Assembly: GCF_025354735.1 (NCBI RefSeq)
Contig: NZ_JANXMI010000038.1
Span: forward strand, 62,001 to 126,000
Direction of reading: 5' to 3'
Origin: Rugamonas sp.
GTDB lineage: Bacteria; Pseudomonadota; Gammaproteobacteria; Burkholderiales; Burkholderiaceae_D
Length of the DNA: 64,000 bases
The position numbers were made by a program, and so were the translations under genes. Shown in pieces: positions 29,111-38,055 of the stretch. Position 1 is the stretch's first letter; every line of letters begins with the position of its first letter. The notes under the pieces were generated by a model that was not told the origin of the DNA, searched no databases, and saw only the letters and a program-made list of their open reading frames with translations.

Positions 29111-30271
29111 TCAGAGGAAGGAAATCGTCATTTCATCATTGCCGTTGGCGGGGATCATGTCGGCCTTGGTGGTCAGCATCGTGATGCCGTCCTTGTCCGC
29201 GTAGGCCGGCGTGGTCAGCTGTACGCTCGGCGCGTCGATCTTCACTTTGTTGCCGGTCACCGTGCCTTGCGTGACCGAGAACGGGCCCAGCACCACGTTT
29301 TTGATCTGGGTCCACCAGTCCTTGGCGCTCACGGTTGTAGCTTCCATGGTGATCGAGCCACTGACCTTGCGGTCCGTGATAATCACGCTTTCAGTGCCGC
29401 CGACCAGCGACCGGAACACGACGTTGTTGCCGAAGTCGAACGACATGTCGCTGCCGACGGCGCCGGCGAAGCCCGCCACCACCAAACCGGTCGTATTGCG
29501 GTTGTTGACGGCCAGTGGCGCTTTGAAGCCCGTCAGCGTGACGCCCGGCGAGCTGCCGTCGGCCACATCGACATACAGGCCCGAGAACGTGAAGCTAAAC
29601 ATCGGGATCGCCTGGGCGGTCATCTTGATTTGCACGGTCCCGCGGGCGCCCAGCAGCTTGTGGACGACGGTATCAACGACGCAGGTGATCGTGGTGGATT
29701 CGTAGCCGATGGAGATCGGCTGGTACACCACCTGCGCCGGGATCGAGTAGGTCGTCGTGACGTCGGCGGCGACAGCCAGGGGCGCGGTGAAGGTGGCAAC
29801 CTTGGTCGCGCCGACGTACGTCGCGATCACGGGGCTGGCGCCGCTGTCGGCGCCGCCGGTCAGATTGATCGTCATCCCGTTGTAAGCACCGTCGATGGCC
29901 GAGGCGGACACGCCCAGCGTGATGCTGGAGATGCTGCCGGCCGTGGCCGTGCCGGTGGATGCGGTCGCCAGAATGGTCTCGGACAAGCCGCAGGCGCGCA
30001 ACAGTGGGCCGTAAGCCGGCGCGGTACCGGCAGTACCGGAGCCGGCCATTTCAACGTCGAAGGCCAGCTTCGCGTAGATTGCCGCGAGCACCGATGGGTT
30101 GTTGCCCAGATAGGATTTGATGTTATTACGCTCGACGAGCGTCATTTCCATCGGCGAGACGGTCAGGTTGCTCATCAGGATGGCGTTGGCGCCGCCGGTC
30201 GGCGTTGCGTCCGTGCCGTAGGTCGTTTCGATTTTCGCCAAAATGGCGCGCTTGCGGGTCAAAAGAGGCAT
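29111..30271 (-). CDS. Major tail tube protein
   Basis: A 386-residue structural protein, beginning MPLLTRKRAILAKIETTYGTD, a form common to siphophage tube proteins. A central part with SIGYESTTITCVVD and a C-terminal ITMEATTVSAKDWWTQI segment fit the tube fold. An Ig-like or extra beta module is likely between residues 95 and 190, rich in Thr, Gly and Val. It lies between the tail terminator gene and the gpG/gpGT chaperones, as in lambda (V, G, T order). Hairpins stand on both sides. Confidence 0.85.
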   Translation of the reverse strand: MPLLTRKRAILAKIETTYGTDATPTGGANAILMSNLTVSPMEMTLVERNNIKSYLGNNPSVLAAIYAKLAFDVEMAGSGTAGTAPAYGPLLRACGLSETILATASTGTATAGSISSITLGVSASAIDGAYNGMTINLTGGADSGASPVIATYVGATKVATFTAPLAVAADVTTTYSIPAQVVYQPISIGYESTTITCVVDTVVHKLLGARGTVQIKMTAQAIPMFSFTFSGLYVDVADGSSPGVTLTGFKAPLAVNNRNTTGLVVAGFAGAVGSDMSFDFGNNVVFRSLVGGTESVIITDRKVSGSITMEATTVSAKDWWTQIKNVVLGPFSVTQGTVTGNKVKIDAPSVQLTTPAYADKDGITMLTTKADMIPANGNDEMTISFL

Positions 30272-30273
30272 GA

Positions 30274-30465
30274 TTACTCCGTGGTGGTGGTGGGTTTGTC
30301 AGCCGGCGCAACCGACTCAACAGGCGTAAAAAAACCCGCCGTAGCGGGTTGGTTCGGTGCGTCTGACGCGGGCGGCGCGTAGTCAGTTCTGGAAATGAGC
30401 TTGCGTTCGCCGGTCGCCGGATCGATGGCGTAGCTGCCGCCGACACCACTATTTAAGTCGTTCAT
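30274..30465 (-). CDS. Small phage protein upstream of the tail tube
   Basis: A 63-residue frame that starts within a few bases of the previous gene and ends 2 bases before the tail tube. It has an ordinary N-terminus (YAIDPATGERKLISRTDY) and a Pro/Ala/Thr-rich end. A complete intrinsic terminator lies inside the coding sequence and encodes part of its Pro-Ala-Thr-Ala-Gly-Phe-Phe stretch. No function is known. Confidence 0.6.
   Translation of the reverse strand: MNDLNSGVGGSYAIDPATGERKLISRTDYAPPASDAPNQPATAGFFTPVESVAPADKPTTTTE
30328..30350 (-). terminator. Intrinsic terminator ahead of the tail tube gene
   Basis: On the minus strand, stem AACCCGC/GCGGGTT with loop TACG is followed by a T run. 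It is inside the 63-residue gene and about 57 bases before the tail tube start. It would separate tube expression from the head-completion genes unless antiterminated. Confidence 0.75.
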
Positions 30466-30875
30466 GCCGTGCTCTCCTGGACGCGATATTTGATTTGGTA
30501 GGCCACGCGGGTGATGCCGGCGGCAGGGTTTTCAACGTCGATGGCGCGCTGAATTTGCTTCACGTTCAAGTCGACAACGAAATCGGACAGGCCGAGCTGG
30601 CGGTCCGCGTACAGCGCTTCGTGCGCGGCCTTGCGCGTCGGCTCAGGCGCCAACTTAGGGTTCTCGCCGTCGGCACCAATCAGTAGGTCGAAATTGAGGT
30701 TCCAGTAAATGAAGCCCTGGCCGAACACGTTGTCTGCCAATTCGTCACCGATATCGATCACGATGCATGGCTTGTTCTCGAATCCGTACAGCGAGTCGGT
30801 GTCGTCGCGGACCGTAAGGCCGGCGGCGGCGAGGATGGCCTCAATGCGCGCCGCGATGATTTCGGTCTGAGTCAT
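30462..30875 (-). CDS. Tail terminator / minor tail protein (gpU-like)
   Basis: The ATG at 30875 directly follows the upstream gene's TGA (TGATG), giving 137 residues. The sequence has an N-terminal helix with RIEAILAAAGL, then NFDLLIGADGENP and ADRQLGLSD. The place between the DUF3168 protein and the tail tube matches tail terminators that cap the finished tube. The family match is by pattern and order only. Confidence 0.7.
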   Translation of the reverse strand: MTQTEIIAARIEAILAAAGLTVRDDTDSLYGFENKPCIVIDIGDELADNVFGQGFIYWNLNFDLLIGADGENPKLAPEPTRKAAHEALYADRQLGLSDFVVDLNVKQIQRAIDVENPAAGITRVAYQIKYRVQESTA

Positions 30876-31270
30876 CAAGTTTCCCGGTAGTGAATTTTGA
30901 ATTTCGAATGCGTGAAGTAGATGCGCGTCTCGCTGTCGTAGCTGTCCGCGTTGTTCAGGCCGAAGCAGTCGTCTACCTGGATGCCGTTCACCGTCACGTT
31001 GCGAGTGCGGTCAAGCGCACGCGAAACGGCAAGGACAATGGCCGCCGCCTCCAGGCGCGTCCGCGACCAGGTCGAAACCTGCAATATCGCCCAGCAAATA
31101 CCTGGATTCGATGTCGATCCGACGCTGTTGCCGTCATCGACCTTTTGGTACGTCACCGACGGATAGGTCGGGTTGTCCGGCATCACATCCTGATAAAGCC
31201 GCCCGGCAATCAGCGTGGTCAGCGCGGTCGACCGCGACAGCAGGCCGCGCACCGCGATGTATTCGTTCAT
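30875..31270 (-). CDS. DUF3168-type tail completion protein
   Basis: A 131-residue protein that starts by ATGA overlap with the gp10-like gene. It shows the DUF3168 layout: a short helix with LLSRSTALTTLIAGRLYQD, then PDNPTYPSVTYQKVDD and QVSTWSRTRLEAAAI. Members complete the head-tail joint or the tail end in siphophages. Gene order supports this. Confidence 0.8.
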   Translation of the reverse strand: MNEYIAVRGLLSRSTALTTLIAGRLYQDVMPDNPTYPSVTYQKVDDGNSVGSTSNPGICWAILQVSTWSRTRLEAAAIVLAVSRALDRTRNVTVNGIQVDDCFGLNNADSYDSETRIYFTHSKFKIHYRET

Positions 31271-31776
31271 GCGAGGTCCGATTCGAGATTGGCACTGATG
31301 GTGGCGACGACCATGTCGATGGCGTCCTGCGCGCGCTCGCGCAACGCTGGCGCCATGTATGGGTATGCCGGCGTGTTGCTGGTCGATGCCGCGCGCTGTG
31401 CAGCGCGACTGCGGCGGCCGCCTTTGAGCGCTTCGCCAAGTTTGCGGTTGATGTGTCCCTGTTCCACCCACAATGCGTAAAAGGCCGATTGAGCGCCGAA
31501 CTTGTCCGACTGCTTGGCTGTAAGTGAGCCGGCCACCACATTAAAGACGACGCGTGTTGGCGAGCCGCGACGCGACGTCGTGCGGATCGATGCCTTCAGT
31601 GCGCCCGTCAACTCATTCGGGCCGCCGGCCCCTTCGAAGTTCGCCCGGGCCTGGTCACGGATCAGGTTGGCGCCTTGTCGTAGCCCCGACCGGAGGCTGC
31701 CGATCACCAGCCGCTCCGGTAACGCGTTGAGGCGCCCGATCACTTCGTTGAGGCCGTCAAGCTTCAAGTCAGCCAT
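31267..31776 (-). CDS. HK97 gp10-family tail-completion protein
   Basis: A 169-residue protein with the gp10 pattern: GLNEVIGRLNALPERL at the N-terminus, ANLIRDQARANF in the middle, and YPYMAPALRERAQDA near the end. It is part of the neck between head and tail. It follows the head closure gene and overlaps the DUF3168 gene. Confidence 0.85.
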   Translation of the reverse strand: MADLKLDGLNEVIGRLNALPERLVIGSLRSGLRQGANLIRDQARANFEGAGGPNELTGALKASIRTTSRRGSPTRVVFNVVAGSLTAKQSDKFGAQSAFYALWVEQGHINRKLGEALKGGRRSRAAQRAASTSNTPAYPYMAPALRERAQDAIDMVVATISANLESDLA

Positions 31777-32113
31777 TATTCATCCCCTCCGAGCACGACA
31801 ATTGCAGCGATTCATGCCGCTCGTCGGCATCGATCGAGGCATGAATATTGAACACCCGCGCGCCGTAAAGGATGCGGTTCTTAGTCATCGCCAACGGATC
31901 GGCGAACTGAGCTTGGTAGCGGATCAGCACCAGGTGCGTCACCTCGTGCAGGGTGGCCTGCGCCTTGATGCGCTCGCGGCCCGATAGCGAGCCGACGTCG
32001 GCCCACACCGTGGCGATGGTCGACCAGTCGGCGGGATCGGGCTGGCCCAGCGCGTCCTGCGTTCCCGCTGGCGCCTGTATCTGCACGCGATGACGCATTC
32101 CACCGGCGCGCAT
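31769..32113 (-). CDS. Head closure / head-tail joining protein (SPP1 gp16-like)
   Basis: The ATG at 32113 overlaps the upstream TAA (TAATG), giving 114 residues. It begins MRAGGMRHRVQIQAP, then has WADVGSLSGRE and the conserved-looking RYQAQFADPLAM. This is the layout of the Phage_H_T_join family that seals the connector after packaging. Confidence 0.8.
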   Translation of the reverse strand: MRAGGMRHRVQIQAPAGTQDALGQPDPADWSTIATVWADVGSLSGRERIKAQATLHEVTHLVLIRYQAQFADPLAMTKNRILYGARVFNIHASIDADERHESLQLSCSEGMNNG

Positions 32114-32964
32114 TAGTAGATGTCCGAGATGTACGGGTCGAGCAAGCCATCGACGTACGGCAGCGCCTCGATCTTGCCGCGCGCCAGAATCGCCACCTCT
32201 TCCCGATTTTCGAAGATCGACCCGAGCCGCAGCAGCATCCACGAGCGGATGCCCTCGGGCACGATGCCGATGTAGCCGCGACCTGTGCCGGCATCAGCGA
32301 AGGCCACTGCGGCGCCCGTCGCGTCCAGCAACGTGTACTGGCCTGCGCTGGGCGTGCTGTCAATCGTATAGATCGCTTCGGGGTTGAGTGCGACCGGCAG
32401 CGCGCCGCCCGAGTTATAGAACTGAACTTGCGCGCCCGGCAGCCAAGTGACCGGGCCGGTCACGCTGAATTGAGCGCCGCTGACAGGGAAAGTGACAGGT
32501 GACGCGAAGCCGACATCGTAGGTCACGAATACAGAGGCGATCTGCGGCATTGCGATGGGCCACACCTTGCCGAATGCAGGGGTAATGATCGCCGGCGTCA
32601 GCGCCGCGTTCACCACATAATCCGCTGGCGAGACCGTCTGCATGGTGCCGGCCATGTCGATGTACTGGATCGCGATGATATCGACCAGCGGTGAGCGCGG
32701 GAGGACGATGGCACTTGACGGCACGGCGCCGCGCGTGGACAGACTGGAGTTCCAGCAGTCCGAGCCGGGGAACGCGTTCAGCACCAGCTTGTAGCGCGCG
32801 TGCAGGAGTTGCAACTTGGTGCGCATCTCGGCAGCCTGGCGCGCCGCCGATATCAGCAGCCTCAGCTTGGCGTCGTCGTCGGTGTAGTCGATGCGCCGAT
32901 CAAGGCGCGCCTCGGCGACATTGATGCACTCGCCCACCGGGGGAATAAGGCAGATTTCTGGCAC
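32113..32964 (-). CDS. Head-tail connector (gp6-like) with an extra beta domain
   Basis: I chose the GTG at 32964 because GGAG lies 6 bases upstream. A GTG at 32988 is also in frame. The N-terminal helical part (DAKLRLLISAARQAAE) and the C-terminal ILARGKIEALPY segment fit gp6-like connectors. Between them, about residues 150-225, is a Val/Gly/Pro-rich beta insert not present in the minimal family. The protein joins portal and head closure ring. Confidence 0.75.
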   Translation of the reverse strand: MPEICLIPPVGECINVAEARLDRRIDYTDDDAKLRLLISAARQAAEMRTKLQLLHARYKLVLNAFPGSDCWNSSLSTRGAVPSSAIVLPRSPLVDIIAIQYIDMAGTMQTVSPADYVVNAALTPAIITPAFGKVWPIAMPQIASVFVTYDVGFASPVTFPVSGAQFSVTGPVTWLPGAQVQFYNSGGALPVALNPEAIYTIDSTPSAGQYTLLDATGAAVAFADAGTGRGYIGIVPEGIRSWMLLRLGSIFENREEVAILARGKIEALPYVDGLLDPYISDIY

Positions 32965-33006
32965 GCTGGCTCCCGAGTAGCCCGGCACGTGGCCGGGCCG
33001 GATTAC

Positions 33007-33468
33007 TTAAACCGCCTGGGTGACGGCGACCGGATTGAACGTGCCGGCCGGTGCATAGCGGGCGTTGTTGCCGAACAGCTCGGCCGACAACAGGGACGCC
33101 GCGTTACCGACCGTGACCGACAGCGCCACGAAGCCGAAGCCATTGTTCACATCCAGATCCTCACCGCGCGCCTCAATGGACACCAGCGTGTTGCTGCCGG
33201 CGGCGGCCAGCACCTGGGCGATAGCCTTGCCGGCGATATCCTTGGCGCCGGTGCCGGTGGCATCCTGTGCCTGGCGCAGCTTGGCGTCGATGGTGCCGGT
33301 AGCGGTCATCGCGCCAATGTTGATGAAGGCTGCGATGGAATGGAAGCTCGCCAACGGGAACCAGTTGACGGCGCCGGCGGCGGCCAGCACGGTGCTAGCG
33401 GCGGTGCTGGCCGGCGGGATCGCGGCGAGACGGGCGATGCGTTCGTTCAGTTTGATATTGGTATTCAT
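33007..33468 (-). CDS. Small head-region phage protein
   Basis: A 153-residue Ala-rich protein between the capsid and connector genes. It includes a helical N-terminus (NERIARLAAIP) and a segment GFVALSVTVGNAASLLSAELFG. The place would suit a head decoration or stabilising protein, but no family was recognised. Confidence 0.6.
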   Translation of the reverse strand: MNTNIKLNERIARLAAIPPASTAASTVLAAAGAVNWFPLASFHSIAAFINIGAMTATGTIDAKLRQAQDATGTGAKDIAGKAIAQVLAAAGSNTLVSIEARGEDLDVNNGFGFVALSVTVGNAASLLSAELFGNNARYAPAGTFNPVAVTQAV

Positions 33469-33491
33469 GGGTGACTTTCTGAATGAGGTAG

Positions 33492-33515
33492 AAAAACCGG
33501 CGCGACGTGCGCCGG
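33492..33515 (-). terminator. Intrinsic terminator after the capsid gene
   Basis: On the minus strand, stem CCGGCGC/GCGCCGG with loop ACGTC is followed by TTTTT. It lies 26 bases after the capsid stop and just before the next gene. Confidence 0.8.
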
Positions 33516-33540
33516 ATTTGCAGGCGTCAGTCGCGCTCGA

Positions 33541-34842
33541 TTAGCGCGCGCCCAGCAGCACGAACGGCGACAGCTTGTTGGCGCTCTTGGCGGGCGTGAT
33601 CGGCGTCAGGATCTTGCTTTCGCCGTCCATGCGGAACGTGGTGCGGAACGCGGTGGCGTCGGCGTCGAAGTACAAGTGCATCGACGTCGCCAGTTCCATG
33701 CCGGCCGCCTTGGTGATGGTCTGGTAGTAGCTCAGATCGACCAGCATCACGTCGCCGGCGGAGCTGAACGCGTTGGCGTGCTGCGACACCATGATTGGAC
33801 GGCCCAGCAGCGTGCCGTACGGGTTTCCCTGGATGCCACCGGTGAGGCCGCCCGATGGGATGTAGATCGGGTAATTACCCAGCGTCAGGGTGAACAATGC
33901 CGGCAACACGTCGTTGTTGATGATCCACACCGAGTTCGGGAAGGAGCCGGGCGGCAGGCGAGCGATCATATTCGCGAGGTTGAGCGCGGTGAGTGTGTTG
34001 GTCGATTGGCCCGTGTCTTTCGGCACGGTGACGGCGGCATTGCCGGCCAGGGCACCCAGCGGGACGCCGGCGCCGGAGCCGAACAGGATTGCTTCATTTG
34101 CTTTCCACATGACGGACATGCCGATTTTCTTCGGCAGGTACGAGGCCATCGCATTGCTGTCATCGAGCATTTCGTCGCTGACAGGGACGAGCGCCATCAG
34201 CTTTTTGAGGCGGAGGTTAGTCACGCCGAATACGGGCTTCGTTTGCTGACCCGCCGCTGCTTCATTTTGCCAGTAAGCGCGCACGCCATTGGTGCCCCAT
34301 GGCGTGGTCTCATCTTTCGGGAAGGCCATGCCGTTGCCGCTCACGTTGACGTTGTCGGTCAGCGGCAGCAGTGCAGTGTCGGTCAGCGACAGTTGGAAAA
34401 TCTCCTTGCCGAATTCCGGCGGGATCAGAAAGCCGCCGTCGGCGCCGTTGCTTTCATTTGCATAAGTTCCTGGGGCTGCGGCGTCGACGGTGAGCCGCTT
34501 ATCGATGGCGTGGCCGTTCTGCTTTGCCGACTGGGCGCCGCGCACCGCCTTCATGAACTCGCCGGACGACTTGAAGCCGCCCCGCGGATCTTCGGAGCTG
34601 TTTTCCGAAACGCTCATGCGACCGTCGCCTGGGACGACAACGCCGGCAGCGACATCGGCCGCTTCCAGTTCCTCAGCGCGGCGGATACGGGCATCGAAGC
34701 CGCGCGCCTCAGCCATGTGGGCGTCGTATTGGACGCTTTCTTCAGCAGTCAGGTCGCGGCCGGCGGCCTCGGCGGCAGCATTCAATGCCGATGCTTTGCC
34801 GATGACGGCGGCTTTCTGTTGTTGCAGGAGACGTTTGTTCAT
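33541..34842 (-). CDS. Major capsid protein, HK97 family
   Basis: The ATG at 34842 has GAGAGAG upstream, giving 433 residues. The first 110 residues are helical (delta/scaffold-like region). The mature capsid fold then begins near GGFLIPPEFGKEIFQLS. Further HK97-type landmarks are MALVPVSDEMLDDS, ANEAILFGSGAG and a C-terminal TTFRMDGESKILTP. The S49 protease just upstream should remove the N-terminal part. Terminator hairpins lie on both sides. Confidence 0.92.
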   Translation of the reverse strand: MNKRLLQQQKAAVIGKASALNAAAEAAGRDLTAEESVQYDAHMAEARGFDARIRRAEELEAADVAAGVVVPGDGRMSVSENSSEDPRGGFKSSGEFMKAVRGAQSAKQNGHAIDKRLTVDAAAPGTYANESNGADGGFLIPPEFGKEIFQLSLTDTALLPLTDNVNVSGNGMAFPKDETTPWGTNGVRAYWQNEAAAGQQTKPVFGVTNLRLKKLMALVPVSDEMLDDSNAMASYLPKKIGMSVMWKANEAILFGSGAGVPLGALAGNAAVTVPKDTGQSTNTLTALNLANMIARLPPGSFPNSVWIINNDVLPALFTLTLGNYPIYIPSGGLTGGIQGNPYGTLLGRPIMVSQHANAFSSAGDVMLVDLSYYQTITKAAGMELATSMHLYFDADATAFRTTFRMDGESKILTPITPAKSANKLSPFVLLGAR

Positions 34843-34861
34843 TTTTTCTCTCTCGGAAATG

Positions 34862-34884
34862 AAAAAACCGCCACGAGGGCGGTT
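34862..34884 (-). terminator. Intrinsic terminator ahead of the capsid gene
   Basis: On the minus strand, stem AACCGCC/GGCGGTT is followed by a T run. It ends about 20 bases before the capsid start and 100 bases after the protease stop. Confidence 0.75.
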
Positions 34885-34985
34885 CGGAATTGCTGCTGGG
34901 TGCACATTCGACCGTTGGGCCGGGACGGCGACGACTCGAAGGAGCGGCTCCGGCGGGCCTGTGCAGGCCCAATTCGATGGATGAT

Positions 34986-36011
34986 TTAGATGGATGCCAT
35001 TTCGAGCTGACGGCGGCGGGCGGCGGCGCGGCGCGCGAAGTCATTGACTGGCTGCTGCGCCAGCAAGGCGGCAGCTTCCAGTTCCAATGACTCAGCCGGC
35101 TCGGCTGCGGAAAATTCGGTGAGTGATTCAGCCTTGGCGCCGGCGCCGGACTTGATCGCCTTTTTCATTTTCCCGACAACGTCGTCGAAGGAGCAGACGC
35201 CGTCGACCATGCCGGCCGCCAGCGCATCTGAGGCCAGCAGGCAGCGGCCCTGCCCCATGCCGTCGCGCACCGACGCAATCGCCGCGCCGCGACCCTTGGC
35301 GACAGCTTGCGTGAACGATGCGTAGTAGGCATCGACCTGGCTCTGGAGGAACGCCTGGCCTTCGGCGTCGAGCGGGCCCAGGCTATTGCCTTCGACCTTG
35401 TACTTGCCGGCCGAGACGAACGAGCACTTGTAGCCCTCCATCTCCAGCGCCGCCGACTCGTCGACATGCTGCATGTACACGCCGATGGAGCCGGCCTGGC
35501 CACCCGGCGTCATGAACAGCTGTGCGCACTGCGAGCCGGTCCAATAGGCTGCCGACGCACACAGTGAGTTGACGTAGCCGTAGATCGGCTTCGTCGAACG
35601 TGCCGAGAAGATGGCCGACGCCAGCTCGGCGGTGCCGAAGACGGAACCGCCAGGACTATCGATGTCGATGATGATGCCGGCGACACTGTCATCGGCCAGC
35701 GCTGCGTTGAGGGCGGAGGTAAATGCCTGCGTCGACGTGCCACCGCTACCGGAAATATCGTCTGCCATCGATGCCCGCTGCGACATCACGCCGTACAGGG
35801 GCAGCACGGCAATGTTGCCGCCGGCGGCGCTGGAAGACTTGGCGCGCGCGGCGCGGGCAGCCTGCGCGGCCTGAACGTCGGCCATGACCTCCGGAGTCGC
35901 GGCGGCGCCGGCCGACCAGCGGCGCAGCACGCCGGCGAATGTGGCCAGGTGCTGTTGGTCCATCGCCCAAGGCGTGTTGGCGAACGCCGCCAACAAAAGT
36001 GATCGTTTCAT
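34986..36011 (-). CDS. Prohead protease, S49/SppA-like serine peptidase
   Basis: The ATG at 36011 has GAGAG 7 bases upstream, giving 341 residues. The S49 fold is clear: IDSPGGSV, then SLCASAAYW with the catalytic Ser, the conserved AGSIGVY, and FVSAGKYKVEGNS with the candidate catalytic Lys. Such enzymes mature the capsid and scaffold in HK97-like heads. The C-terminal Ala/Glu/Arg-rich tail may act as scaffold. The usual portal-protease adjacency is broken here by the SGNH gene. Confidence 0.85.
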   Translation of the reverse strand: MKRSLLLAAFANTPWAMDQQHLATFAGVLRRWSAGAAATPEVMADVQAAQAARAARAKSSSAAGGNIAVLPLYGVMSQRASMADDISGSGGTSTQAFTSALNAALADDSVAGIIIDIDSPGGSVFGTAELASAIFSARSTKPIYGYVNSLCASAAYWTGSQCAQLFMTPGGQAGSIGVYMQHVDESAALEMEGYKCSFVSAGKYKVEGNSLGPLDAEGQAFLQSQVDAYYASFTQAVAKGRGAAIASVRDGMGQGRCLLASDALAAGMVDGVCSFDDVVGKMKKAIKSGAGAKAESLTEFSAAEPAESLELEAAALLAQQPVNDFARRAAARRRQLEMASI

Positions 36012-36052
36012 GTCACATCTCTCTTGGTCAAAAATCAAATGGGTAGCGCTCG

Positions 36053-38053
36053 TTATGCGCCGATGGAGGCCAGATAGAGTTGGAAGTCGGCGCTGGCGGC
36101 CTGATGTCCGAGGTAGGCTGGGTGGATACCTTCGGGCGTAAATACCTCGTACACGTCGACCATATCTCCTGCCGACGGCAACACCGTCAAGCCGCGCAGC
36201 GCTACACCCGTGAGGGTTGTGCTGCCGCTTGCATACAACGTGACCGAACTGGTGGTGTTTGGAGTTCCGCAGGAGATGATTGCGGTCTGGCCAATCGCCG
36301 CGCCGCTCGTGACTTTGATCGCGTGTACTGCCACACCTCGATCACTGTTGGACGGCACTGTGAACGGCGCCGTAGAGAACGAAAGAGCGGTTGCAGAGGG
36401 ACTGCCGGTCAGCACCAGGCCGGCATATCGGGGGGCGACTGGGGCGCGGAAATAGCCGCCGTCCCGGGTCGGCACGTTATTCACATCGACCTCCAGCGAA
36501 TTGGCGAGGTCGTAATAGCCGCTGATATACGGGCTGGGCGCCCCACCAGCGAGCACCGGCGCGCCTGTCGCGTCGACTTGCGCGCCATTGCGCAGCCAAG
36601 CGTTGTAGCTTTTTCTGACGAGATCGAGAGCCCAAGGCGTCTGGTTGCCTGCTGTAGTGAAGCAATCCGTCGAGCTCGGGCGCGGGATGAGGGTTGTTGG
36701 CGTGGCCAAGGTGCCGCATGCGGCGACCGCCGCAGCCCACAGGAGAGTATCGGCAGCGATTTGCGGCCAAGTGCGGCCGGCGCCAGCGTCGTTCGTTCCT
36801 TGGTTGGACACTACCCGGTCCGCAAATTTCCGCTTTTCGGCGCGGCCACGCACGACATGCGTGCCATCATTGAACCAGTTCCGCTGGGAACCGCTGATCG
36901 AGTAGTTGTAAAATCCCAAGCCGCGAGCAATGAGGGCCGAAACAAACCAGTTGCCATACGAAGCAGACAGCGAGCCCACGAAGTTGCCGCTCGTCTGGAT
37001 GCCGACGCCGGCGCCAATTGAGTCATGTTCACCGCCGAACGTTGGCGCCACGGTGCCGCCAGCGACGATCAAGTCAGCGCCAGGAACGAAGCCGCCAAGC
37101 GGGCCGACCACATTATTGATCTGCCCTGGAACTCCCGTAACGTCGGTGCCGGGGCCGCTCAAATACTGAGTGGTGGTGCTGTTACCGGAAAGCAGGCCGT
37201 CAATCTTCGCCTTCAGCGTCAACTGTGCAGCCGGGGGATTGATGGTCGTATTGACGGCATCAAAACCATAGTCGATGTAGCTTTGAAGCTTGGCGGACAC
37301 TTCGGCGAGCAACTGCTTGGTGCCGCCTGACGTCGCACTGCGATAGATTCTTACCGTGTCGCCGTACACCGGTGCAGTCCAAGAGTGAGCAAGCGCAAGC
37401 GTACCGGATGCACCGGTAGTACCGCTGTATTCACTGGACGGACCCGACTCAACCCCCAAGTCCACGGTGGTCTGGACGTAGTAAAAGGTCGTCGCGGCGG
37501 CTAAGGCACCGGCGGCCACGGCAGTGATCGATTGAGCGCCTGGTGCCTTCGGGACGCGGACAAAAACTCGAATGGCGGCGGAAATGCCCGCCTTCAGGGT
37601 AATACCAAGGTCATCGGTAAGCACCTGACTGGCGCCAGGTCGGCTCACCCAGCTGGTAGCGCCGGCGACAGAAAAACGTACCACTGGCTGGCCGAGAGGA
37701 TATTCAAGGGTTGCCGAATAAATGACGGGAGAAACCTGTTGTTTCTCACCGCCGGCCACGGTGGCGGAGGCGCTGCCCGATTCAAATACCAATTGGGGAT
37801 TTGCAACGTTATCCCTGGGGGTGAATTGAGCTCGCGTGGTTGCCGAAAAATCGGTGCCGGGCGTCAGATTGGTGAAATTGCAAATATTCGCACCAACGAC
37901 CCGCTTCCGCATGCCTGACAAAATCGGGACTGACGACCCGTCCCCTGCCACCATATTGACCGCCGTGAACGCGGCAGTGCGCGGCTTCAGCAAGCCGATA
38001 TCGACGTTGTCGAACGCAGCCGGCACCGGGGTATTTATCGTGAATTTGTCCAT
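36053..38053 (-). CDS. SGNH/GDSL-type hydrolase domain protein inserted in the head module
   Basis: A 666-residue protein. Residues 1-300 are Thr/Ser/Val-rich beta-type sequence (possible fibre or adaptor part). From about 345 on, an SGNH hydrolase pattern appears: EHDSIGAG with the nucleophile Ser, SISGSQRN (block II Gly), QGTNDAG (block III Gly-X-Asn-Asp), and EGIHPAYLGHQ with the catalytic His near the C-terminus. Such enzymes deacetylate or de-esterify sugars. AAGGATAAAA precedes the ATG. Its place between portal and protease is unusual. It could be a virion enzyme acting on host polysaccharide. Confidence 0.7.
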   Translation of the reverse strand: MDKFTINTPVPAAFDNVDIGLLKPRTAAFTAVNMVAGDGSSVPILSGMRKRVVGANICNFTNLTPGTDFSATTRAQFTPRDNVANPQLVFESGSASATVAGGEKQQVSPVIYSATLEYPLGQPVVRFSVAGATSWVSRPGASQVLTDDLGITLKAGISAAIRVFVRVPKAPGAQSITAVAAGALAAATTFYYVQTTVDLGVESGPSSEYSGTTGASGTLALAHSWTAPVYGDTVRIYRSATSGGTKQLLAEVSAKLQSYIDYGFDAVNTTINPPAAQLTLKAKIDGLLSGNSTTTQYLSGPGTDVTGVPGQINNVVGPLGGFVPGADLIVAGGTVAPTFGGEHDSIGAGVGIQTSGNFVGSLSASYGNWFVSALIARGLGFYNYSISGSQRNWFNDGTHVVRGRAEKRKFADRVVSNQGTNDAGAGRTWPQIAADTLLWAAAVAACGTLATPTTLIPRPSSTDCFTTAGNQTPWALDLVRKSYNAWLRNGAQVDATGAPVLAGGAPSPYISGYYDLANSLEVDVNNVPTRDGGYFRAPVAPRYAGLVLTGSPSATALSFSTAPFTVPSNSDRGVAVHAIKVTSGAAIGQTAIISCGTPNTTSSVTLYASGSTTLTGVALRGLTVLPSAGDMVDVYEVFTPEGIHPAYLGHQAASADFQLYLASIGA

Positions 38054-38055
38054 TT

